From NCBI GenBank assembly GCA_040752275.1, contig JBFMFH010000059.1:1-37551 (forward strand): a stretch of DNA of 37,551 bases, written 5' to 3'. Positions 22,059-29,873 of the stretch are shown piece after piece (the first letter of the stretch is position 1; each line of letters starts with the position of its first letter). Made by a program: the position numbers and the translations under genes. The notes under the pieces are model-generated. The model searched no databases. It saw only the letters and a list, made by a program, of their open reading frames with translations, and had not been told where the DNA came from. Origin of the DNA: JBFMFH01 sp040752275. GTDB lineage: Bacteria; Acidobacteriota; Vicinamibacteria; Vicinamibacterales; JAKQTR01.

Positions 22059-23507
22059 ATGAACATGCGTGAGATCCTCCGTCAGCACTGGGGCAAGGTC
22101 ATCCTCCTGGTCACGCTCGCTTCGCTCGTGGTGGCGGCTCCGTTCGTGCTCGTGCACCAGCGTGAGGGCGAGACCACGGTTCAGAGCCTCTACCAGTGCC
22201 CGATGCACCCGAGCTACACGTCCGACCGGCCGGGGGACTGCCCGATCTGCGGGATGCGTCTGGTGCCTGTCCAAGGCTCGTCGCCAGTCCAGGCCGAGGA
22301 GCCCTCCGCCGAGGACGTCTATGTGTGCCCGATGCACCCGGAGGTGCAGCAGCACGAGCCGGGCAAGTGCCCCAAGTGTGGGATGGACCTGGTGAAGCAG
22401 ACGATCGCGGGTCAGGCAGACGCGGGCCCCTCAGTGAATCCGCCGGAAGGGTCCGGCGGAAACGTCGCCGGCCTGGCGCCGATTCACGCCACGGACGAAC
22501 AGCTCGGCCTTGCGGGCGTTCGCACCGCGGAGGCGACCGCCGGCGAGCTGACCGGTCGCGTGCGTGCGGTCGGCAACGTCGTGCCTGACGAAACCCGCGT
22601 CCGGCAGGTGACGACGAAGGTGGCGGGATGGGTCGAGCGGCTGTATGTCAACAACGTCGGTCAGGTTGTCCGTGCCGGCGAACCCCTGCTGGAGCTGTAC
22701 TCGCCCGAGTTGCTCGCCTCCCAGGAAGAATACCTGCGAGCGCGAAAGACCGGCGAGCAATTCGAGAAGTCCTCGCTGCCCGAGGTGAGGCAGGGCGGAC
22801 GGGATCTCGCGAACGCGGCGAAGAAGCGGCTCGAACTGTTCGACGTTCCAGCCGACCTCTTCGACCGGATCGAGAACACGGGCGTCGCCCAGCGCACCAT
22901 CACCCTGCGCGCGCCCTTCGGAGGGCACGTGACCGACAAGATGGTGCTGGAAGGGCAGCGCATCGAGGCAGGAATGCCGCTCGTCACGATCACCGACCTG
23001 TCACGGGTGTGGGTGATCGGGCAGGTCTATGAGGCCGAGGCCGCGGCGGCGCGTCCTGGCCGGCCCGCGGACGTTTCATTGCAGTACGACCCGGAGACGA
23101 AGCTGTCGGGCCGCGTCAGCCTGGTCTACCCCACCCTCGATACGCAGAGCCGGACGATCCAGGTCCGATTCGAGTTCGCCAACCCGCGCCTCACGCTCAA
23201 GCCGGGCATGTACGTCAACGTCGAACTCGCCAATGAGCGCTCCCGAGGCGTGCTGGTTCCCGACTCGGCCGTCATGGATACGGGCACGAGACAGCTCGTG
23301 TTCGTCGAGGCAACGCCTGGCCACTTCGAGCCGCGTGAGGTGCGGGTGGGACTTCGAAGCGAGGGACGAACCGTTGTCGAGCGGGGCCTCGCGGCGGGCG
23401 AGCGCGTCGCGGTATCCGCCAACTTCCTGCTCGACTCGGAGTCGCGACTCAGGGCGGCCATTGCGGGACCCACGACGGAACACGCCCAGCACGGAGTGAA
23501 GAAGTGA
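22059..23507 (+). CDS. cusB: CusB-type RND adaptor with two heavy-metal-binding domains
   Basis: This is a 482-residue periplasmic adaptor. An N-terminal anchor helix (about 14-33) is followed by two copies of the short heavy-metal-binding domain: CPMHP at Cys47 with CPICGM, and CPMHP at Cys90 with CPKCGM. The second is followed by a Gly/Pro linker. Then come the usual parts: lipoyl halves around TKVAGWVERLYVNNVGQVV and LRAPFGGHVTDKMVLEGQRI, an alpha-hairpin with LLASQEEYLRARKTGEQ, a barrel with TDLSRVWVIGQVYE, and the membrane-proximal end. CusB proteins commonly carry one such domain or none; two in tandem would raise metal-capturing capacity. In E. coli, CusB passes Cu(I)/Ag(I) from CusF to CusA; no CusF gene is seen here, and these domains may replace it. 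Confidence 0.9.
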   Translation: MNMREILRQHWGKVILLVTLASLVVAAPFVLVHQREGETTVQSLYQCPMHPSYTSDRPGDCPICGMRLVPVQGSSPVQAEEPSAEDVYVCPMHPEVQQHEPGKCPKCGMDLVKQTIAGQADAGPSVNPPEGSGGNVAGLAPIHATDEQLGLAGVRTAEATAGELTGRVRAVGNVVPDETRVRQVTTKVAGWVERLYVNNVGQVVRAGEPLLELYSPELLASQEEYLRARKTGEQFEKSSLPEVRQGGRDLANAAKKRLELFDVPADLFDRIENTGVAQRTITLRAPFGGHVTDKMVLEGQRIEAGMPLVTITDLSRVWVIGQVYEAEAAAARPGRPADVSLQYDPETKLSGRVSLVYPTLDTQSRTIQVRFEFANPRLTLKPGMYVNVELANERSRGVLVPDSAVMDTGTRQLVFVEATPGHFEPREVRVGLRSEGRTVVERGLAAGERVAVSANFLLDSESRLRAAIAGPTTEHAQHGVKK

Positions 23508-23550
23508 CCCGCCGTTGCCCTTGCGGCCGAGCCAGGAGGGCGAAAGGGCG

Positions 23551-26500
23551 ATGATCCGCTCCATCATCGCCTTCTCGGCGCGCAACCGGCTGCTCGTGCT
23601 TCTGGCGACCGCAGCGGCCATCGCGGGAGCCGTCTACGTGCTCGAACACATTCGGCTCGACGCACTGCCGGACCTCTCGGACACCCAGGTCATCATCTAC
23701 TCCCGCTGGGACCGCTCGCCGGACATCATCGAGGACCAGGTCACGTATCCCATCACGAGCGCCCTGCTCGGCGCACCCCACGTCAAGGCGATACGCGGCT
23801 TCTCGGACTTCGGCTTCTCCTTCGTCTACGTCATCTTCGAGGACGGCACCGACATCTACTGGGCGCGAAGCCGGGTCCTCGAGTATCTCTCGAAGATCCA
23901 GCCGAGCCTGCCCGATGGCGTCCGGACGGAGCTCGGCCCCGACGCGACCGGCGTTGGCTGGATCTTCCAGTACGTGCTCGTGGATCGGTCGAAGACGCTG
24001 GGCCCCGAAGATCTCAGGTCGGTCCAGGACTGGACGGTGCGCTACGCCCTCCAGGCGGTGCCAGGCGTGGCGGAAGTGGCCTCGATCGGCGGGTTCGTCA
24101 GGCAGTATCAGGTCACGGTCGATCCCAACAGGCTGCTGGCCTTCGATGTCCGGCTGGATCGTGTCGCTGCCGCCATCCGCGCGAGCAACAACGAGGTTGG
24201 CGGGCGACTGATCGAGTGGAGCGGCCGCGAGTACATGGTCAGGGGCCGCGGCTACGCCAGGACGCTGTCGGATTTCGAGCAGATCGTCCTGAAGCGCACG
24301 CCGGCTGGAGTCCCCGTCCTCCTGCGTGACGTGGCGCGCGTCGAGCTCGGCCCGGAGATGCGCCGGGGAGTCGCCGACTTCAACGCTGCTGGCGAGGCAG
24401 TCGGCGGGATCATCGTGATGCGTCACGGCGAAAACGCCCTCAACGTCATCAGGGCGGTGAAGAGGAAGATCGCCGACCTGCAGCCGTCGTTGCCGTCTGG
24501 GGTCGAGATCGTCACCACCTACGATCGAGCGACGCTGATCGAGCGGGCCATCGACACGCTCAAGCATGAGCTTGTGGTCGAGATGATCATCGTCTCGCTC
24601 GTCATTCTGATCTTCCTGTGGCACATCCCATCGGCGCTGGTGCCGATCGTCACGATTCCGATCTCGGTGCTGCTGTCGTTCATTCCCCTCTACTACATGG
24701 GCGTCACGATCAACATCATGTCGCTCGCGGGCATCGCGATCTCGATTGGCGTGCTCGTCGACGGCGCCATTGTCGAGGTGGAGAACGCCTACAACAAGAT
24801 CCACCACTGGCAAGCAAGCGGCCGGAAGGGCGACTTCCACGCCGTCCGGCTCGAGGCGCTCCAGGAGGTCGGCCCCGCGGTCTTCTTCTCGCTGCTCGTC
24901 GTGGCCGTGTCGTTCCTGCCGATCTTCGCACTGGTCGACCAGGAAGGCCGGCTCTTCAAGCCGCTGGCGTACTCGAAGAACCTGGCCATGGCGCTGGCGG
25001 CGCTGCTGGCCATTACGCTCGATCCGGCCATGCGGATGCTGTTTGCGCGCATCGACCCGTTCGCCTTCAGGCCACGGTGGATCGCCAGGCTGTTCACGGG
25101 AGCGTTCGTCGGCACCTATTATGCCGAAGAGCGCCATCCCATCAGCCGGGCGATCTTCGCAGTGTACGAACCAGCGTGCCGCGTGGTGCTCCGGTTTCCG
25201 AAGACCGTCATCGCCCTGGCCGTGGCTGCGGTCCTCGCGACGCTTCCCGTGTATTTCAGGCTTGGCTCGGAGTTCATGCCGCCGCTCAACGAGGGCTCGA
25301 TCCTCTATATGCCCACCACGCTGCCCGGGATCTCGGTCACGCAGGCTACGGATCTGATGGCGCGGCAGGATCAGGTCCTCATGAGGTTCCCCGAAGTCGA
25401 GACGGTCATGGGCAAGGCGGGGCGCGCCGAGACGTCGACCGACCCGGCGCCTTTCTCGATGATGGAGACAACCGTCGTCCTGAAGCCCGAGTCCGAATGG
25501 CGGTACGTGCCTCGCTGGTACAGCGACCGCCTCCCGGAATGGCTGCGTCCCCTCGTGCGGCCGATCTGGCCGGACCGGATCTCCTGGGACGAGCTCGTCA
25601 ACGAGATGGACCAGGCCCTCCGCATTCCCGGCGTGTCGAATGCCTGGACGATGCCCATCAAGGGCCGGATCGATATGCTTTCGACCGGCGTGCGCACGCC
25701 GGTGGGCATCAAAATCTTGGGAGATGATCTCGCCACGATCGAGCAGATCGGCCGTCGCATCGAGGAGGCCATCCGCGAGGTGCCCGGAACACGCAGCGTC
25801 TTTGCCGAACGCGCGACGAGCGGCAACTTCGTGGACATCGTCCCGCGGCCGGCCGAGATGGCCCGCTACGGAGTGACGGTGGAACAGGTCCAGATGGTGA
25901 TCATGTCGGCCATCGGCGGTGAGAACATCACGACGACGGTCGAAGGACGGGAGCGCTACCCGGTCAACCTCCGCTACCCGCGCGAGCTGCGTGACGATCT
26001 GTCGAGGCTCGGGCGCGTGATGGTACCCATTGCCAGCGGGATCCAGGTTCCCCTCGCGCAGCTCGCCGAGATCCAGATCGTCAGCGGTCCGGCCATGCTG
26101 AGGAACGAGAATGGGTTCCTGGCCGGGTACGTCTTCGTGGACGTCAGCGGGCGTGATGTCGGCGGCTACGTCGAAGAGGCCAAGCGGATCGTGGCCGGGC
26201 AGGTGTCGTTGCCGGCCGGGTACGTCCTGCAGTGGAGCGGGCAGTACGAGAACATGCTGCGGGTGCGGGAGCGACTTCAGGTGGTCGTGCCGCTCACGCT
26301 CGCGCTCATCTTCGTCCTTCTGTACGCGAACACGAGATCCGCCTTCAAGACCAGCCTCGTGATGGCGGCTGTGCCGTTTTCGGCCATCGGGGCCATCTGG
26401 CTCTTCTACATCCTCGGCTACAACGTGTCGATTGCCGCCTGGGTCGGGATGATCGCGCTGCTGGGCCTCGACGCCGAGACGGGCGTCTTCATGCTGCTCT

Positions 26501-26793
26501 TCCTCGACCTCTCGTACGAGGACTACCGGAAGCGAGGGCTGCTCAAGACAATGGCCGATCTGGACGAGGCGCTGGTCCACGGCGCCGTCAAGCGGGCGAG
26601 GCCGAAGATGATGACGGTGGCGGCGGCATTCATGGGACTGCTGCCCATCATGTGGTCCACATCAGCCGGCGCAGACGTCATGAAGCGCATCGCCGCGCCG
26701 ATGATCGGCGGCCTCGTCACGTCGTTTCTCCTCGAGCTGCTGGTGTATCCGGCTGCGTTCAAACTGTGGAAGAAGAGGCACGCGCTCTCCTAG
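23551..26793 (+). CDS. cusA: CusA-type Cu(I)/Ag(I) RND efflux pump
   Basis: This is a 1080-residue inner-membrane pump of the HME-RND family. It shares long stretches with E. coli CusA, including SAGADVMKRIAAPMIGG near the end. The three methionines that bind Cu(I)/Ag(I) in CusA (Met573, 623 and 672) have counterparts at Met587 (ILYMPTTLPG), Met637 (PFSMMETTV) and Met709 (RIDMLSTGV). An insertion of about 23 residues (RYVPRWYSDRLPEWLRP and following) lies between the last two. The TM4 relay is LVDGAIVEVEN with D404 and E411. I start at ATG 23551, after an AGGAGGG, instead of 23515. It completes the sigma-54-controlled Cus operon and ends 41 bp from the convergent MoaD-like gene. Confidence 0.93.
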   Translation: MIRSIIAFSARNRLLVLLATAAAIAGAVYVLEHIRLDALPDLSDTQVIIYSRWDRSPDIIEDQVTYPITSALLGAPHVKAIRGFSDFGFSFVYVIFEDGTDIYWARSRVLEYLSKIQPSLPDGVRTELGPDATGVGWIFQYVLVDRSKTLGPEDLRSVQDWTVRYALQAVPGVAEVASIGGFVRQYQVTVDPNRLLAFDVRLDRVAAAIRASNNEVGGRLIEWSGREYMVRGRGYARTLSDFEQIVLKRTPAGVPVLLRDVARVELGPEMRRGVADFNAAGEAVGGIIVMRHGENALNVIRAVKRKIADLQPSLPSGVEIVTTYDRATLIERAIDTLKHELVVEMIIVSLVILIFLWHIPSALVPIVTIPISVLLSFIPLYYMGVTINIMSLAGIAISIGVLVDGAIVEVENAYNKIHHWQASGRKGDFHAVRLEALQEVGPAVFFSLLVVAVSFLPIFALVDQEGRLFKPLAYSKNLAMALAALLAITLDPAMRMLFARIDPFAFRPRWIARLFTGAFVGTYYAEERHPISRAIFAVYEPACRVVLRFPKTVIALAVAAVLATLPVYFRLGSEFMPPLNEGSILYMPTTLPGISVTQATDLMARQDQVLMRFPEVETVMGKAGRAETSTDPAPFSMMETTVVLKPESEWRYVPRWYSDRLPEWLRPLVRPIWPDRISWDELVNEMDQALRIPGVSNAWTMPIKGRIDMLSTGVRTPVGIKILGDDLATIEQIGRRIEEAIREVPGTRSVFAERATSGNFVDIVPRPAEMARYGVTVEQVQMVIMSAIGGENITTTVEGRERYPVNLRYPRELRDDLSRLGRVMVPIASGIQVPLAQLAEIQIVSGPAMLRNENGFLAGYVFVDVSGRDVGGYVEEAKRIVAGQVSLPAGYVLQWSGQYENMLRVRERLQVVVPLTLALIFVLLYANTRSAFKTSLVMAAVPFSAIGAIWLFYILGYNVSIAAWVGMIALLGLDAETGVFMLLFLDLSYEDYRKRGLLKTMADLDEALVHGAVKRARPKMMTVAAAFMGLLPIMWSTSAGADVMKRIAAPMIGGLVTSFLLELLVYPAAFKLWKKRHALS

Positions 26794-26834
26794 GTGGAAG
26801 TTGGACCACAAAGACTGCCGAAGATGACAGCGGG

Positions 26835-27032
26835 CTATCCTCCCGCGATCATGTGGATGACCTTGATGTCGGCGCCGTCTGCTACTTTGGTGGTGTCGTA
26901 CTCGTCGCGGGGCACGAACACCCCGTCGATCCAGACCGCGAGCATCCGGAAGATGTAGTTCTTCCGCGCGAGGACATCCGAGACGGTCATGCCGTCCTCG
27001 TACTCGAGCGGTTCGTCGTTGACGGTCAGCAT
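26835..27032 (-). CDS. MoaD/ThiS-like sulfur carrier linked to the AOR gene
   Basis: This 65-residue beta-grasp protein ends in HMIAGG, with the C-terminal Gly-Gly that is thiocarboxylated in MoaD and ThiS. The body (EYEDGMTVSDVLARKNYIFR and FVPRDEYDTTKVADGADIKV) follows the ThiS pattern. Its ATG at 27032 overlaps the last codons of the oxidoreductase gene by 7 bp, so the two are co-translated. MoaD-like proteins are commonly encoded beside tungsten-type aldehyde oxidoreductases, where they help build the pyranopterin cofactor. Use in thiamine synthesis is the other possibility, but no thi gene is nearby. Confidence 0.85.
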   Translation of the reverse strand: MLTVNDEPLEYEDGMTVSDVLARKNYIFRMLAVWIDGVFVPRDEYDTTKVADGADIKVIHMIAGG

Positions 27033-29236
27033 GGGGTGCTTCGCCTCGCCAGCCCCAGGATCTCCGGCCAGTCGATCTTGAATCTCCTGAGCGTCTCCTC
27101 GGTCGGCACGCCGTCGCTGGTCCAGCCTCGGCGCTTGTAGACGGCATCCACGAGTTTGTTGTAGCGGTCCATGCGCCACTCGCGGTGGAGCCGCATCTTC
27201 TCCTCCGTGGTTTTGCCGGCCGGGTCGATCCCCACGATCTCCTTGAGCTGCTTGTCGTAGCGTTCGGAGCGCGACTCGTACTCTTCCTTGGTCACGGGGC
27301 CGACCGCCCGGTACGGCGGCATGTCGAATGCGCGTCCGCCCTGTCCCATGCGCAGGTTGAACATGCGCTGAAAGTTGTACACCGCCTCGGACTGCTCGAT
27401 CAGGCTCTGGCGATCGAGCGGCTTGCCGGTGATCCCGGTGTACAGCTCGAGATAGTTGTTGACGTGCGCCGGCACCTTCGCCGCCTCCGGCCCTGGGTAC
27501 ATCTTCGCGTTGTCCGGCGGCTCGATGTCGTTCCACGGCAGCTTGCAGAGGCCCTGCAGGCTGAACCAGGTGCGGAAGAGGGGGAAGTAGTGCAGCGCCT
27601 CGGCCTTGTCCTCGAAAGTCGGAATCTGGTTGTTCACCATGTCCATGAAGATCAGCCACGCCTCGTCATGCTGCGGGCCCTTGTTCGCGAGCGCGTAGCC
27701 GCCTTGCTGTGCGAGCGACTCCTTCGACATGTACTGCGAGATCTCGAGACCTTTGATCTGCATGCCCATGTCGCGGACGAGTTGAGGGTCACCCCATCCC
27801 TTCTCGATGAAGAGGTTCTGCATGTAGCGCACGCCCTTGCCGACAATCACGCCGAAACCTTCCCCGCGCGCCATGTCGTGCAGGAGCTGCACCTCGGCCT
27901 CGCCGTTGCCCCAGGTGAGCTCGATCCCGCCGGTCCGCTCCCTGTTCAGGATGCCCCGCTGGTAGCACTCCATCGCAAAGGCGCAGGCCGTCCCGTACGA
28001 AATCGTATCGATCCCGTAGGTGTCGCAGTAGAAATTCACCTCGAGCAGCCAGTCCGGGTCGAACAGCCCGCAGTTCGACCCGAGGCCCGCGGCATTCTCG
28101 TACTCGGGGCCGTCCACGGTGACGATGTGGCCCCTGTAGGGGCCGGTGCGCACATGGTGACCGTCGGCGCCCTTCGAGCAGGCCATCCCGCAGCCGTACC
28201 AGCAGTGATCGGGAATCGCCTGCGTGAACCGCCTGTCCCAGACCTGCGAATCGATCCTCGGCGTGTCCGGGTGCTTGCCGTACTGGAAGTTGTGGACCGG
28301 CAGGAGGTCATACGCGTCCATGATCTCGACCAGGTGCGCCGTACCCTGGCGCCGCATGTGGTTCTGCTCGTCGTCGTAGTCGTGGATCTCCCGGTTGATG
28401 ATCCGGCCGACCTTGATGACCTGCTGCAGGTTGTCGGCGTTGTTGAGGTCCGGCCCCATCTTGAATCCGTGCACGACCAACGCCTTCAGTTTCTTGTCGC
28501 GGAAGACCGTGCCCGTGCCGCCTCGGCCAGCCTGCTTCAGCCGGACCGCGCCGCGCTTGGGGTCGTACCACGAGAAGTTCAGGCAGCCCATGAAGGCGGA
28601 CTCGGCCGCCTTGCCCGCCGAGACCACCGACACGTTCTGCATGTCCTTCGGACTGTCGGCGTACATGTGCGTGAACAGCTCGGCCGCGATGTGGCTGTCC
28701 GGCGTCTCTTCGGGCGCCTCCTCGATGGTGATCAGCCCCCTCGGCCCGTCGATGACGACGATGACGTCCGTCTTGGCCTTGCCGCGGATCTCGAGGGCAT
28801 CGAACCCGACGAACTTCACCAGCGGGCCGAAGTACCCGCCGACGTTGCAGTCGATGGGGACGCCGGTCATTGGCGAGAGCGAGACGACGATCGACTTGCC
28901 GGACCCCGCGTACTGCGTATTTCCCGCGAGGGGGCCGGGGCTGATGATGATCTCGTTGTCCGGGTCGCTCCACCTCGTCTGGGGGGTGATGGCGTGCCAC
29001 AGATAGTAGAGGCCGAATCCGCGCCCGCCCGTGAAGACGTCGATCATCTCGTCGGTGACGGCCTTCTCCCGCACCTGCAGCGTGTCGAGGTCGATGAACA
29101 ACGTTCGCCGCGTGTAGCCCTTGACGGGCTGGCTCGGCGTGAATGGCACCTCGACGAGCACCGTATGGGCGGCACGGAGCCTTGCGACGTCCTCCGCGTA
29201 GTTCGTGCGGACCTTGTAGTCGTAGGTTACGGACAT
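27026..29236 (-). CDS. aldehyde ferredoxin oxidoreductase family tungstoenzyme
   Basis: This encodes 736 residues of the AOR family, which hold a tungsten (or molybdenum) bis-pyranopterin and one [4Fe-4S] cluster. Residues about 45-260 are the N-terminal pterin-binding domain (FTGGRGFGLYYLWHA, SGKSIVVSLSPMTGVP, GGYFGPLVKFVGFDALEIRG). Cluster ligands appear as Cys345, Cys349, Cys353 (CWYGCGMAC) and Cys564 (SLQGLC). The first pterin motif DxxGxD is intact (D405 to D410). Two features differ from the Pyrococcus enzyme as I recall it: CxxxCxxxC instead of CxxCxxxC, and Ser559 where the second motif (DxxGLC) starts with Asp. The start is ATG 29236 with GGGAGA upstream. The substrate may not be a simple aldehyde; benzoyl-CoA reductase BamB is one distant family member. 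Confidence 0.88.
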   Translation of the reverse strand: MSVTYDYKVRTNYAEDVARLRAAHTVLVEVPFTPSQPVKGYTRRTLFIDLDTLQVREKAVTDEMIDVFTGGRGFGLYYLWHAITPQTRWSDPDNEIIISPGPLAGNTQYAGSGKSIVVSLSPMTGVPIDCNVGGYFGPLVKFVGFDALEIRGKAKTDVIVVIDGPRGLITIEEAPEETPDSHIAAELFTHMYADSPKDMQNVSVVSAGKAAESAFMGCLNFSWYDPKRGAVRLKQAGRGGTGTVFRDKKLKALVVHGFKMGPDLNNADNLQQVIKVGRIINREIHDYDDEQNHMRRQGTAHLVEIMDAYDLLPVHNFQYGKHPDTPRIDSQVWDRRFTQAIPDHCWYGCGMACSKGADGHHVRTGPYRGHIVTVDGPEYENAAGLGSNCGLFDPDWLLEVNFYCDTYGIDTISYGTACAFAMECYQRGILNRERTGGIELTWGNGEAEVQLLHDMARGEGFGVIVGKGVRYMQNLFIEKGWGDPQLVRDMGMQIKGLEISQYMSKESLAQQGGYALANKGPQHDEAWLIFMDMVNNQIPTFEDKAEALHYFPLFRTWFSLQGLCKLPWNDIEPPDNAKMYPGPEAAKVPAHVNNYLELYTGITGKPLDRQSLIEQSEAVYNFQRMFNLRMGQGGRAFDMPPYRAVGPVTKEEYESRSERYDKQLKEIVGIDPAGKTTEEKMRLHREWRMDRYNKLVDAVYKRRGWTSDGVPTEETLRRFKIDWPEILGLARRSTPC

Positions 29237-29536
29237 GGCCGTCTCCCGATGGTCACCCCGTGGCGTTCCCGCCGGCGCGGCCGCCAGGAGCGACGAGACC
29301 GATTGAATGCGGCATACCCTTGAGTTCGGACCTGACGAAGGCCGTGAGCAGGCACCCGCTCTCGCGCTGGGCCCGACATCCGCCGAAAGAGGGACAGATC
29401 CAATCGGCGCGGACCTTCCGGCGGCTACCCGACAGTCTACCAGAAGCGGCCCGAGAACGGTCGCAACGGGACGGTCTGGGAGCACGTGCTGCGACTTGAG
29501 CTATGCTGGTGCGGCCATGATTCAGGAGGAACCGAG
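29237..29536. other. divergent spacer between the AOR gene and the small HTH-like gene
   Basis: No gene is seen here. TATGCT (29502-29507) is a possible -10 box for the rightward gene, without a clear -35. AGGAGG (29524-29529) is its ribosome binding site. The leftward promoter for the oxidoreductase gene is not obvious. Confidence 0.4.
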
Positions 29537-29719
29537 ATGAGCGCTGCCAAGAACGAGGAACTGCTGACTGCCGGTGCCATTGCCAAGGCGATCGGGGCTT
29601 CGGATGCGAAGGTGAAGAAGGCCATCAAGGACCTCGGCCTCCAGCCCAGGGCCAAGAAGGGAGTCTGCAACTACTACGGGGCGGACGCGATGGGGAAGAT
29701 CAAGAAGGCGCTGGGGTAG
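29537..29719 (+). CDS. 60-residue helix-turn-helix-like basic protein
   Basis: The sequence starts MSAAKNEELLTAGAIAKAIG. It has the rhythm of a small winged-helix or MerR-like DNA-binding unit: a helix, LTAGAIAKAIG, the turn ASDAKVKKAIKDL, then PRAKKGVCNYYGADAMGKIK. It is lysine-rich and has a single Cys next to YY. A strong AGGAGG precedes the ATG at 29537, and codon use matches its neighbours, so I regard it as a real gene. Short proteins with this pattern occur widely as uncharacterised ORFs. Its divergence from the oxidoreductase operon makes it a candidate regulator of it, which is inference. Confidence 0.72.
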   Translation: MSAAKNEELLTAGAIAKAIGASDAKVKKAIKDLGLQPRAKKGVCNYYGADAMGKIKKALG

Positions 29720-29726
29720 GAGGGAA

Positions 29727-29850
29727 AGACAGGAAGCAGGAGACAGGAGACAGAATGGACGCGTCGGCCTGAACGGCCGACCGGATCTCCTGGTCGGTGG
29801 GGCAGACCTCGCCGACAGAAGACAGAATCACGGTCGGTAGACAGTCGAGA
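29727..29850. repeat. second GACAG-type simple repeat tract
   Basis: AGACAGGA/AGACAGAA-type units at 29727-29755 and again at 29814-29850 flank a short unique stretch. They are similar in unit to 20459-20500. There is no coding frame; the tract separates the small HTH-like gene from the convergent 588-codon gene. Confidence 0.65.
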
Positions 29851-29873
29851 CGATTTCACAACCGGCGCGGGTC

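Noticed and set aside
22045..22062. Five-codon ORF MKVSV overlapping the CusB-type start
   Set aside because: It could couple translation, but it is too short to support as a gene.
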